Assembly: GCA_002314755.1 (NCBI GenBank)
Contig: DCHC01000053.1
Location: 1-11,273 of the forward strand
Reading direction: 5' to 3'
DNA from: Faecalibacterium sp. UBA1762
Lineage (GTDB): Bacteria; Bacillota; Clostridia; Oscillospirales; Ruminococcaceae
DNA: 11,273 nt
In this document: positions 6,230 through 11,273 of the stretch, in pieces
Position numbering within the stretch: position 1 is the stretch's first letter
Layout of the letters: every line of letters starts with the position of its first letter
Program-made: the position numbers and the translations under genes
The notes under the pieces: model-generated
Seen by the model: the letters and a program-made list of their open reading frames with translations, nothing else
Databases searched by the model: none
Told to the model about the DNA's origin: nothing

Positions 6230-6787
6230 ATGGACGGTGCGATTGGTTTGGTTTATATTATCGTCGGAATCTTTTGGGGAGTGATTTGGGGTATCGCCAC
6301 CCAAAAGGTCAATGAAAACAAGGGTTACTACGGCGGTTTTGGCCTGGGATTTTTTCTGGGGTTGATCGGGTTGATTATTGTTCTGTGCAAGCCGGATAAC
6401 CGCTATGCGCCTGCACAGACGCAGTATTCGCCTATGTACCCGACAGCTTATTCCGAGGCAGGGGACCGAAAAATGCTGGAAAACGGCGGCTGGAAATGCA
6501 AAAAGTGCGGACGGATCAACCCGAGTTATACCGGCACCTGTGCTTGCGGTATGACCAAGGGCGAAAATAACGGTACCGCCAAAGCTATTCAGCAGGCAAA
6601 TAGCCGGGCAGCGGAAGAGGTTAAGACCGGCAGTGCGACGCAAACGACCGAAAAGGCACAGTCGGGTGTCGATCAGGAGCTGCAGAATATTCAAAAGCTG
6701 AGATCCTATAAGGAGCTGCTGGATACCGGCGTGATTTCTCAGGAGGAATTTGATACAAAAAAAGCACAGCTGCTGAAGTTGGATTGA
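6230..6787 (+). CDS. Two-helix membrane protein with zinc ribbon and SHOCT domain
   Basis: 185 residues in a recognisable mosaic. Two N-terminal hydrophobic helices (~4-22 and ~36-53) are joined by a loop with NENKGYYGG. A linker contains YSPMYPTAY, and a zinc ribbon follows with CKKCG (C90, C93) and CACG (C104, C106). After a Thr/Ala/Glu-rich stretch comes a SHOCT domain (~154-185, IQKLRSYKELLDTGVISQEE then FDTKKAQLL), a short C-terminal helical module often attached to membrane or zinc-ribbon proteins. AAAGGGAG (6213-6220) is nine bases before ATG. The frame also opens at TTG 6179 without support. The linker motif and SHOCT tail are shared with the gene at 7145. SHOCT probably mediates protein contacts; the cellular role is unknown. 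Confidence 0.85.
   Translation: MDGAIGLVYIIVGIFWGVIWGIATQKVNENKGYYGGFGLGFFLGLIGLIIVLCKPDNRYAPAQTQYSPMYPTAYSEAGDRKMLENGGWKCKKCGRINPSYTGTCACGMTKGENNGTAKAIQQANSRAAEEVKTGSATQTTEKAQSGVDQELQNIQKLRSYKELLDTGVISQEEFDTKKAQLLKLD
6695..6729 (+). repeat. SHOCT-coding direct repeat, second copy at 7751-7785
   Basis: The 35 bases at 6695-6729 and 7751-7785 differ at one position only (T against C). Both encode KLRSYKELLDTG in frame. Flanking DNA diverges quickly, so the shared block points to recent copying or gene conversion of the SHOCT module, or to strong constraint on it. Confidence 0.85.
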
Positions 6788-6987
6788 CAAAGGAAGACCG
6801 GAGACATAATGCTAAGAAAGCCAACATCGAAAGACTTGCTATCATTGCGGCAGTCTGTCTGATGGGATACTTATGGTGTCCATTGTATACTACTATATCA
6901 GCATTATCCGGAGAATACACGGACGTCTTCAATATTTTTTTAATATTGGGGGTGATTGTCCTTGCCGTGACATTGTTTATCCGTTAA
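6784..6987 (+). CDS. Small two-helix membrane protein, possibly the front part of a broken gene
   Basis: 67 residues with two hydrophobic segments (~18-35 and ~48-66) after a basic N-terminus (KEDRRHNAKKANIER). The only sensible start is TTG 6784, overlapping the previous stop by four bases (TTGA), with no good ribosome binding site, so expression would rely on coupling. The neighbours with similar helices carry a linker and SHOCT tail, and a SHOCT-like stretch in another frame follows at about 7080. The open frame may therefore be the surviving front half of a gene interrupted by frameshifts. It could also be a genuine short membrane protein. Confidence 0.45.
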   Translation: MTKEDRRHNAKKANIERLAIIAAVCLMGYLWCPLYTTISALSGEYTDVFNIFLILGVIVLAVTLFIR

Positions 6988-7033
6988 GAGAAGGCTTTTC
7001 TTATCGTTTCCGGTCGGGAGACATCGTGCTTGA

Positions 7034-7144
7034 ACGGAATACGGCAACATCGCCCCAAATCCCCAGCAGGAGGCAGTCCGGAAAGATCAACTGAACAACG
7101 GAAATATCACCCAGACAAATTTTGACGCAGGAAAGGTGAAAATA
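7034..7144 (+). pseudogene. Remnant of a SHOCT-domain C-terminus
   Basis: Reading the frame of codon 7085, the sequence gives KDQLNNGNITQTNFDAGK. This matches the SHOCT core KELLDTGVITQEEFETKK of the following gene position by position. A stop (TGA 7031) lies just upstream and there is no start. The frame runs without a stop into the next gene, so the tail of a lost SHOCT protein now forms its leader. It is probably the missing end of the gene at 6784, which lies in a different frame. Confidence 0.55.
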
Positions 7145-7840
7145 ATGTATACTACAGGTACCAAACGCTGTCCTGACTGTGGTTATCAGGTCGGTGCAAA
7201 CGATACTTCTTGTCCCAACTGTTCGTATTCTTTTTCAAAAGAGGGCAATTCTTCCGCCGGGCAAGACGGCGGGAAAATTGTGGCTATCTTGCTGTGGCTT
7301 GCTGCACTATGTGTTGCAATTGTCGGCGTAACCCGCATTTCCTGTGAAGATTACATATTCCATCAGGAACACTATGCGAAGTGCCTGGAGGGCTACAACG
7401 ACTGTATAGAAGAAGCGAATAGTGCTGCATTTTTACGTGGTACATTTTTGAGTATTGCTGATGAATATGAGGAAATGATGGAAGAGGATATGGAGGAAAT
7501 TGTGAAATATCAGTCTCAGGCGAAGTATTGTTTCGCCGGGGCAGCGGTACTGATTGTACTGGGTATTGTCATATTCGTCAAACAAAAAAAGACCGATGCA
7601 GTGATGCAGACCGGATCATATTCTCCGATGTATCCTTCAGCATTTCCGAAAAATGAAAACAGTGTCCCGGCACAAGGTGGTACTGCTTTCAGGACCGCAG
7701 AGCCAGCACCCACCGTTATAAATGATGTTCAAACCCATCAGGATATCGATAAGCTGAGATCCTACAAGGAGCTGCTGGATACCGGTGTCATTACTCAAGA
7801 AGAGTTTGAAACCAAGAAAAAGCAGATTTTGGGGCTGTAG
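7145..7840 (+). CDS. Zinc-ribbon, two-helix membrane protein with SHOCT domain
   Basis: 231 residues. The N-terminus is a clean zinc ribbon (CPDCG at C9/C12 and CPNCS at C23/C26). A first membrane helix (~43-64) leads into a Cys/acidic region (~65-125; ISCEDY, KCLEGYNDC, then EEMMEEDMEE) between the helices, probably exported and helical. A second helix spans ~129-146. A linker with YSPMYPSAF and a SHOCT domain (~200-231) end the protein. The ribbon and SHOCT would face the cytoplasm if the helices form a hairpin. ATG 7145 has AGGAAAGG (7129-7136) eight bases upstream; GTG 7136 overlaps that site. Three Cys (C67, C80, C87) in the inter-helix region could form disulfides outside. It shares its linker and SHOCT with the gene at 6230. 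Last intact gene before a strong terminator; function unknown. Confidence 0.85.
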   Translation: MYTTGTKRCPDCGYQVGANDTSCPNCSYSFSKEGNSSAGQDGGKIVAILLWLAALCVAIVGVTRISCEDYIFHQEHYAKCLEGYNDCIEEANSAAFLRGTFLSIADEYEEMMEEDMEEIVKYQSQAKYCFAGAAVLIVLGIVIFVKQKKTDAVMQTGSYSPMYPSAFPKNENSVPAQGGTAFRTAEPAPTVINDVQTHQDIDKLRSYKELLDTGVITQEEFETKKKQILGL

Positions 7841-7847
7841 TAAATGG

Positions 7848-7898
7848 AAAAACCGACGGTGCGGTAAAAGTGTGTTTTATCCGCACCGTCGGTTTTTT
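7848..7898. terminator. Strong bidirectional terminator closing the small-protein run
   Basis: A 17-base arm (7848-7864) pairs perfectly with 7881-7897, and TAAAA/TTTTA (7865-7869 with 7875-7879) extends the fold past a one-base bulge. It carries A-run and T-run flanks, begins eight bases after the stop and marks the end of the 4467-7840 unit. Confidence 0.95.
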
Positions 7899-7919
7899 GT
7901 AGCATTAGGGGGATTACCA

Positions 7920-8057
7920 TTGCAGAGAAATACTTTCAGTATCTGCCGGGAGCAGTGTCTGGATTACGGTCAGATTGATTCCATTGTCAGACTGAACGGT
8001 ATCGAAGATAAAGGTAAAATATATGCAGGGCAAATTATATTGCTGCCGCAGGAATAG
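7920..8057 (+). pseudogene. LysM-domain fragment
   Basis: From TTG 7920 the frame encodes 45 residues: NTFSICREQCLDYGQID, then SIVRLNGIEDKGKIYAGQII and LLPQE. The spacing and residues (LNGI, IYAGQ, LP) match the LysM peptidoglycan-binding fold from its first helix to its last strand. The opening VKKGD-type strand is absent or degraded, and nothing of the parent protein remains. AGGGGGA (7907-7912) lies seven bases before TTG, so a tiny protein cannot be excluded, but no signal peptide is present. Most likely the 3' remnant of a cell-wall-binding protein lost by rearrangement. Confidence 0.5.
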
Positions 8058-8160
8058 ATTTTGCCGGCCGGTTGGCAATAAAACCGGCAATCTTGAACCG
8101 CCAATACGGCATCGGAAGAATCCACGGAAAATCTGTTGACGACCTCTGCTTAAAATTAGA
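8058..8160. other. Intergenic stretch with overlapping inverted repeats
   Basis: TTGCCGG (8061-8067) can pair with CCGGCAA (8084-8090), or CCGGTT (8068-8073) with AACCGG (8082-8087). The two folds exclude each other. No T-run follows. The plus frame 8018-8164 and a longer minus frame are both open here but have no start, binding site or recognised family. I see no supported gene. Confidence 0.35.
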
Positions 8161-8189
8161 TTGACAAACTCGGCGGTAATAGGTACAAT
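8161..8189 (+). promoter_or_regulatory. Consensus promoter of the second HTH/metalloprotease module
   Basis: TTGACA (8161-8166), a 17-base spacer and TACAAT (8184-8189), about 60 bases before the gene start. The geometry is the same as the promoter of the first module, so both modules appear to be independently transcribed by the housekeeping sigma factor. Confidence 0.8.
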
Positions 8190-8249
8190 AAGAAAAAAGT
8201 ATCTGATTACGGTTCGAAAAGTTTGACAGAAAAGGCGGGTGGAACATAT

Positions 8250-8801
8250 ATGGGTATGGATTACGGCTGGAGAGTGAGCCCCAAGGAAAGGTCACGTCTG
8301 ATAACGGCGCTGACCGGTGAGCTGGGCAGTTTGCGTGCGGCGGCAAATATCTCTCAGGAGGAACTGTCAGAGATGATCGGCGTCTCCCGGCAGACCTACG
8401 GTGCGGTGGAGCGGGGGACCAAAAAACTGTCATGGTGTACCTTTTTGGCTCTGGTGCTATTTTATGACTACAACGAAAGAACCCACCACCGGCTGCGGGA
8501 GATACAGCCCATTCACAATATGCTGTACCAGCGGTTTAATGAAGAAATTGATGTCAAAACCGTCACCACCGGTATATTCGCCGATGACAAGGCAAACCAT
8601 ATCGTCGGCTCGCTGGATGATCAGGCGCTGCACGCGATACGCACCCTGATCATGATAGAGTATGCCCGCTGCACCTCTACCCCGGGGGATGTGGTGGTCA
8701 AGGCCTTTGACGGTGCGGATTTTACTGCGGTGCGCATACTGGATGATGTGGCGATCCGCAAGGCGCTGCAGGAAATTCAGGCTGCGAAAAAGGGCGAGTG
8801 A
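8250..8801 (+). CDS. Cro/C1-type HTH transcriptional regulator (second module)
   Basis: 183 residues, a full-length paralogue of the regulator at 3184. The HTH is ISQEELSEMIGVSRQTYGAV, then ERGTKKLSWCTFLALVLFY (~34-72). The C-terminal domain keeps LDDQALHAIRTLIMIEYARC (C141) and PGDVVVKAFDG. The middle (~90-118) is the most diverged part and may set partner or signal specificity. ATG 8250 is preferred for GGGTGG (8237-8242) seven bases upstream and equal length with the paralogue; ATG 8256 and an upstream TTG 8223 are alternatives. Identical DNA stretches (17 bases at 8385-8401, 25 bases at 8650-8674) confirm common origin with the first copy. Its stop overlaps the protease start by one base. 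Likely a repressor linked to the adjacent protease, by ImmR-ImmA analogy. Confidence 0.9.
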   Translation: MGMDYGWRVSPKERSRLITALTGELGSLRAAANISQEELSEMIGVSRQTYGAVERGTKKLSWCTFLALVLFYDYNERTHHRLREIQPIHNMLYQRFNEEIDVKTVTTGIFADDKANHIVGSLDDQALHAIRTLIMIEYARCTSTPGDVVVKAFDGADFTAVRILDDVAIRKALQEIQAAKKGE

Positions 8802-9499
8802 TGGCAGATAAAATCGGGGCGCTGGTAGATACCTTTATCGCGGAGCATCAGCTGGCGGATATCACCTATCGCACTTTAACCGCCGCAATAGAGCGGGACG
8901 GGTACACTGTTGTAGAATTTAACGGTGTGGACGACCCGCAACCGGTACAGCGGCTGCTCAGAGCACTGCGGCTGCCGCCCAATGCGTTGCGCAGCCGGGG
9001 ATTTACCTATGCGGACAGCTGCTACCGCATCATCTTCGTGCATCAGGATCTGTCCGATAGCGAAAAAAAGCTGGTTTTGGCCCATGAAATCGGCCATGTT
9101 GTCTGCGGACACATGGGTACCGGTACGGTGATTGGCAACGATGTCCGGCAGGAGAGTGACGCCGCGGCATTTGCTCAAAGGCTGTGCGCGGATAATACCC
9201 AAAAGACAGCCCGCAGAAAAGCTTTTTTGCGTGCCCATAAAAAGGCGGTCTGCCTGAGCCTGGCGCTGGTTTTGCTGCTGGCAGTAGGCACCGGGGCAGC
9301 CCTTTCCGTGGCGAAGATAAACAGCTATTATGGCAGATACTATGTGACCGAAAGCGGCAGCAAATACCACTTGGCAGACTGCCGGTATGTCAAAACCAAG
9401 ACCAATGCGCACCGTCTGACCAAGACAGAGTATGAAAGCGGAGAGTACACCCCCTGCAGCGTCTGCCTGCCCGGTGAGGCGGAAACGGATAAAGAATAA
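8801..9499 (+). CDS. Membrane-tethered ImmA/IrrE-type metallopeptidase with C-terminal HxxxC...CxxC domain (second module)
   Basis: 232 residues, paralogue of the protease at 3732 with the same three-part order. The protease domain has LAHEIGH (H95, E96, H99) and E118 in the ExxAxxFA motif QESDAAAFAQRL. A basic stretch (ARRKAFLRAHKK) precedes the transmembrane helix (~150-171). The outer domain has YYVTESGSKYH, ADC and CSVCLP, giving H190, C194, C219 and C222, all conserved with the first copy. ATG 8801 (TGATG overlap) has an AAAAAGGG site six bases upstream; GTG 8798 is the alternative. Conservation of both zinc centres in two diverged copies argues that both are used. Likely an envelope-sensing protease acting on the partner HTH protein; the substrate is not shown. 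Confidence 0.9.
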   Translation: MADKIGALVDTFIAEHQLADITYRTLTAAIERDGYTVVEFNGVDDPQPVQRLLRALRLPPNALRSRGFTYADSCYRIIFVHQDLSDSEKKLVLAHEIGHVVCGHMGTGTVIGNDVRQESDAAAFAQRLCADNTQKTARRKAFLRAHKKAVCLSLALVLLLAVGTGAALSVAKINSYYGRYYVTESGSKYHLADCRYVKTKTNAHRLTKTEYESGEYTPCSVCLPGEAETDKE

Positions 9500-9540
9500 C
9501 AGTAATCAGCGCAAGCCCTAAAAAACAAACAAAGAAAAAG

Positions 9541-9579
9541 CACACGCCCCGGTAGCTCTTTGCCGGGGCGTGTGTCGTT
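9541..9579. terminator. Bidirectional terminator between convergent genes
   Basis: CACACGCCCCGG (9541-9552) pairs perfectly with CCGGGGCGTGTG (9563-9574) around a 10-base loop. TCGTTTTT follows on the plus strand and CTTTTTCTTTG on the minus strand, so it can serve both the second protease gene and the convergent kinase. Confidence 0.93.
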
Positions 9580-9591
9580 TTTCGTGGGCGT

Positions 9592-10908
9592 TCAGTGGGT
9601 AGAGGGGGTGCCCCCTATACTGTGCCAGGTATCCGGCAGCTGAATCACAACCGTGGTACCGGTGGGGGAAAAATCAATCTGGACGGTGCCGTTGCACAGG
9701 GTCTGAATGCGGTTGGTCACATTGGCAATGCCTATGCCCTTGTGATCATCCGGCGAAGAATCCAGCGGCTTGCCGGTGCCGTTATCCGATACGATGATTC
9801 GGTGCAGGGTCGCATCGCCTTGGGCGAATGGCTGCAGGGTGACGGTCACCTTGCCACCGGGTATTCCACGTACGCCGTGACGGATGGCGTTTTCCACCAT
9901 GGGCTGCACCGTCAAAAACGGCACAAAGTACCCGCCATCCTGAATGTCATACTCCACTGTCAGATGGCGAAAACGGGTCTGCTCGATATTGGTGTAAAAC
10001 CGGGTATGCTCCAGCTCTTTTTCTATAGGAATCATGGGGTCCTTGCTTTTGGTGTGGTTCAGGCTGCCCCGCAGATAGTTAGAAAAATCGATCAGGGTCT
10101 GCTCTGCCTTGGCGGGGTCCAGCCTGCATAGACCGCACACCACCGACAGGGTGTTGTACAAAAAGTGGGGCTGAATTTGAGAGTTGGCCAGCTCAATCTG
10201 CTGCAGCTGCAGCTGGCGGTCCTTATCCTCAATGACTGAGTTGCTGCGTTCCATAAAATCAAACAGAAAATACAGCATGATAGATACGATGATGCTCATG
10301 CCTGCCAGGTTAAACTTGTACTGCTCCGCCAGACCGGCGACGGTAGTTACCAGCATCAGACCGGAGATCAGCAGCACGGTGGTGATACGCACCGGGTTGG
10401 CGTCGTTTCGGCTTAGCAGAGAGAATAGCGGCAGAAAGATAAAATAGCTGAAGATGATGACCATATACAGCCATTTTAAGGGGCCGCCCAAATAGATGTT
10501 TTGGGGAGTAATGGTAAACAGGCACCCGTTAAAGATGCTGATAAGGCTGATACCTCCGGCAACGGCAGCGGGTACAGTCATCAGCAACAGTCGCTTGCCC
10601 CGGGGGGCGATCAGTGCCACCATCAAAATCAGCAGCTCCATCGCCTTGAACAGATAGCACAGGGCGGCGCTGACGGTGCGCAGCTGAATCGCCCAGGACG
10701 GCAGTTGGGCCGCCACAGGGTAATCCCGGATGGCGGTATCCACATAATCGGTGATCAAAAAAAAGAGGTTGGTGACCAGCAGGGTACAAAAAACATGCTT
10801 GTTGTAGCGAGAGGTCACCGTGCTGGTTTTCAGCATGACCAGCATGGCTGCCGTAATGGTCAGGTGAACGCTGTCACGCAGCAGAAAATCTAAAACATAT
10901 TTCATCAC
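9592..10908 (-). CDS. LytS/YehU-type sensor histidine kinase, second copy
   Basis: 438 residues, same family as the kinase at 211 but clearly diverged. About six or seven membrane helices occupy ~1-218, followed by a Gln/Leu-rich linker (KDRQLQLQQIELA). SQIQPHFLYNTL has its phospho-acceptor His at 248. The ATPase domain has QPMVENAIRHG (N340), SDNGTGKP (D375), KGIGIANVTNR and SPTGTTVVIQL. GTG 10908 is preferred because AGAGGA (10923-10918) is nine bases upstream; the next codon, ATG 10905, is possible. It lies 27 bases downstream of the ECF S-component gene and probably shares its transcript. No response regulator is visible next to it in the window, so its partner may lie elsewhere or be the regulator at 1523. 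Its signal is unknown. Confidence 0.93.
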   Translation of the reverse strand: MMKYVLDFLLRDSVHLTITAAMLVMLKTSTVTSRYNKHVFCTLLVTNLFFLITDYVDTAIRDYPVAAQLPSWAIQLRTVSAALCYLFKAMELLILMVALIAPRGKRLLLMTVPAAVAGGISLISIFNGCLFTITPQNIYLGGPLKWLYMVIIFSYFIFLPLFSLLSRNDANPVRITTVLLISGLMLVTTVAGLAEQYKFNLAGMSIIVSIMLYFLFDFMERSNSVIEDKDRQLQLQQIELANSQIQPHFLYNTLSVVCGLCRLDPAKAEQTLIDFSNYLRGSLNHTKSKDPMIPIEKELEHTRFYTNIEQTRFRHLTVEYDIQDGGYFVPFLTVQPMVENAIRHGVRGIPGGKVTVTLQPFAQGDATLHRIIVSDNGTGKPLDSSPDDHKGIGIANVTNRIQTLCNGTVQIDFSPTGTTVVIQLPDTWHSIGGTPSTH

Positions 10909-10935
10909 TGTGACCGATCCTCTTTTTCAAAATAA

Positions 10936-11273
10936 TCAGCTGCGGGCAGCCACGGTAAATTTTTGCAGGGCCAGCACCAGCAGGGGAATGAAAACCAGCT
11001 GCAGGGCAATACCGGGCAGCGCGCCCAGCACCGCGCCGGACAAAAAGGCAGACCAGCCAAAGGGGCTGCCGGTCAGCCCGAACAACGCCAACCGGGCAAA
11101 ACCCCAGATGACCCGGCCCGCCACCATAGCACCCAGCAAGGCCAGCCAGATAAAAGGCTTTTTGCGGGGCAGGGCACGGTACAGCAGGGCGGCGACGGTA
11201 CCGTAGGCGGCAAGCTCAAAGCACATGGCAATGCCGGTGGGGATCAGCGGCGGCATACCAAACAAAGCAAACC
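10936..11273 (-). CDS. ECF-transporter substrate-binding S component (partial, C-terminal part)
   Basis: Only the last ~112 residues are in the window; the frame stays open through the right edge, so the true start lies beyond it. The segment is very hydrophobic, with three or four helices. GMPPLIPTGIAMCFELAAYG followed by a basic YRALPRKKP loop, and the closing PGIALQLVFIPLLVLAL, fit the S components of energy-coupling-factor vitamin/cofactor transporters. These membrane proteins bind a micronutrient and dock on a shared ATPase/T module. The substrate cannot be told from this part. The in-frame TTG 11265 and ATG 11256 sit inside the conserved block and are not likely starts. The stop is 27 bases before the kinase, suggesting one operon. 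Confidence 0.8.
   Translation of the reverse strand, partial: FALFGMPPLIPTGIAMCFELAAYGTVAALLYRALPRKKPFIWLALLGAMVAGRVIWGFARLALFGLTGSPFGWSAFLSGAVLGALPGIALQLVFIPLLVLALQKFTVAARS

Noticed and set aside
6873..7094. Alternative plus-strand open frame over the small membrane gene and SHOCT remnant
   Set aside because: No ribosome site and no family; its peptide looks like an out-of-frame reading of the neighbouring genes.
8018..8164. Plus-frame stretch ending AILNRQYGIGRIHGKSVDDL that looks protein-like
   Set aside because: No start codon, no family recognised, and it overlaps the LysM fragment; a chance open frame or an unrecognisable remnant.
8223..8228. TTGACA just before the second HTH gene as a -35 box
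   Set aside because: The coding start follows within 27 bases and no -10 box is placed correctly; the pair at 8161-8189 is far better.
3079..9499. Phage or integrative-element identity suggested by ImmA-like genes
   Set aside because: No integrase, recombinase, structural or replication gene and no attachment-site repeat is visible; ImmA-like pairs also occur outside mobile elements.
9595..10893. Several plus-strand open frames opposite the second kinase
   Set aside because: They mirror the kinase coding sequence, which has clear catalytic motifs on the minus strand.

Overview
The window looks like a chromosomal stretch from a moderate-GC member of the Clostridia, most likely a gut Oscillospiraceae/Ruminococcaceae-type bacterium. 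This is inferred from AGGAGG-type ribosome binding sites, consensus TTGACA/TATAAT-like promoters, LytS-type sensor kinases, Cro/C1-plus-ImmA gene pairs, SHOCT and zinc-ribbon proteins and an ECF-transporter S component. No database search was possible, so the taxon is a guess. I see no rRNA, tRNA, CRISPR array, transposase, integrase or phage structural gene.

Left part (1-3040). An extended -10 promoter precedes a two-gene operon: a multi-spanning membrane histidine kinase (211-1521) and, one base later, a response regulator (1523-2296). The regulator's C-terminus resembles a SARP-type winged helix rather than LytTR. A terminator follows. Next comes a separately promoted receiver-only protein (2456-2857) that looks like a truncated relative of the regulator, with Glu at the phospho-acceptor Asp position and no output domain. 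It is followed by two hairpins. The second is a 34-pair stem whose seven non-Watson-Crick G-U pairs form only in the plus-strand RNA.

Middle part (3079-9499). Two paralogous modules lie in the same direction, each behind a TTGACA-N17-TANAAT promoter. Each encodes a 183-residue Cro/C1-type HTH protein, overlapping or abutting a membrane-tethered ImmA/IrrE-type metalloprotease with an HExxH motif, one transmembrane helix and a C-terminal HxxxC...CxxC domain. Between them (4467-7840) is a same-strand run of small proteins combining zinc ribbons, transmembrane helices, a beta-rich/coiled-coil protein with a C-terminal tandem repeat, and SHOCT tails. The run contains a SHOCT remnant and ends at a strong terminator. 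A LysM fragment sits just before the second module. My working model, an inference, is that the outward-facing metal/cysteine domain senses an envelope signal, the inner protease acts on its partner HTH regulator, and this controls the module and perhaps the small-protein run.

Right part (9541-11273). A bidirectional terminator separates the second module from a convergent minus-strand pair: the C-terminal part of an ECF-transporter S component, cut by the window end, followed by a second LytS-type histidine kinase. No response regulator for this kinase is visible.
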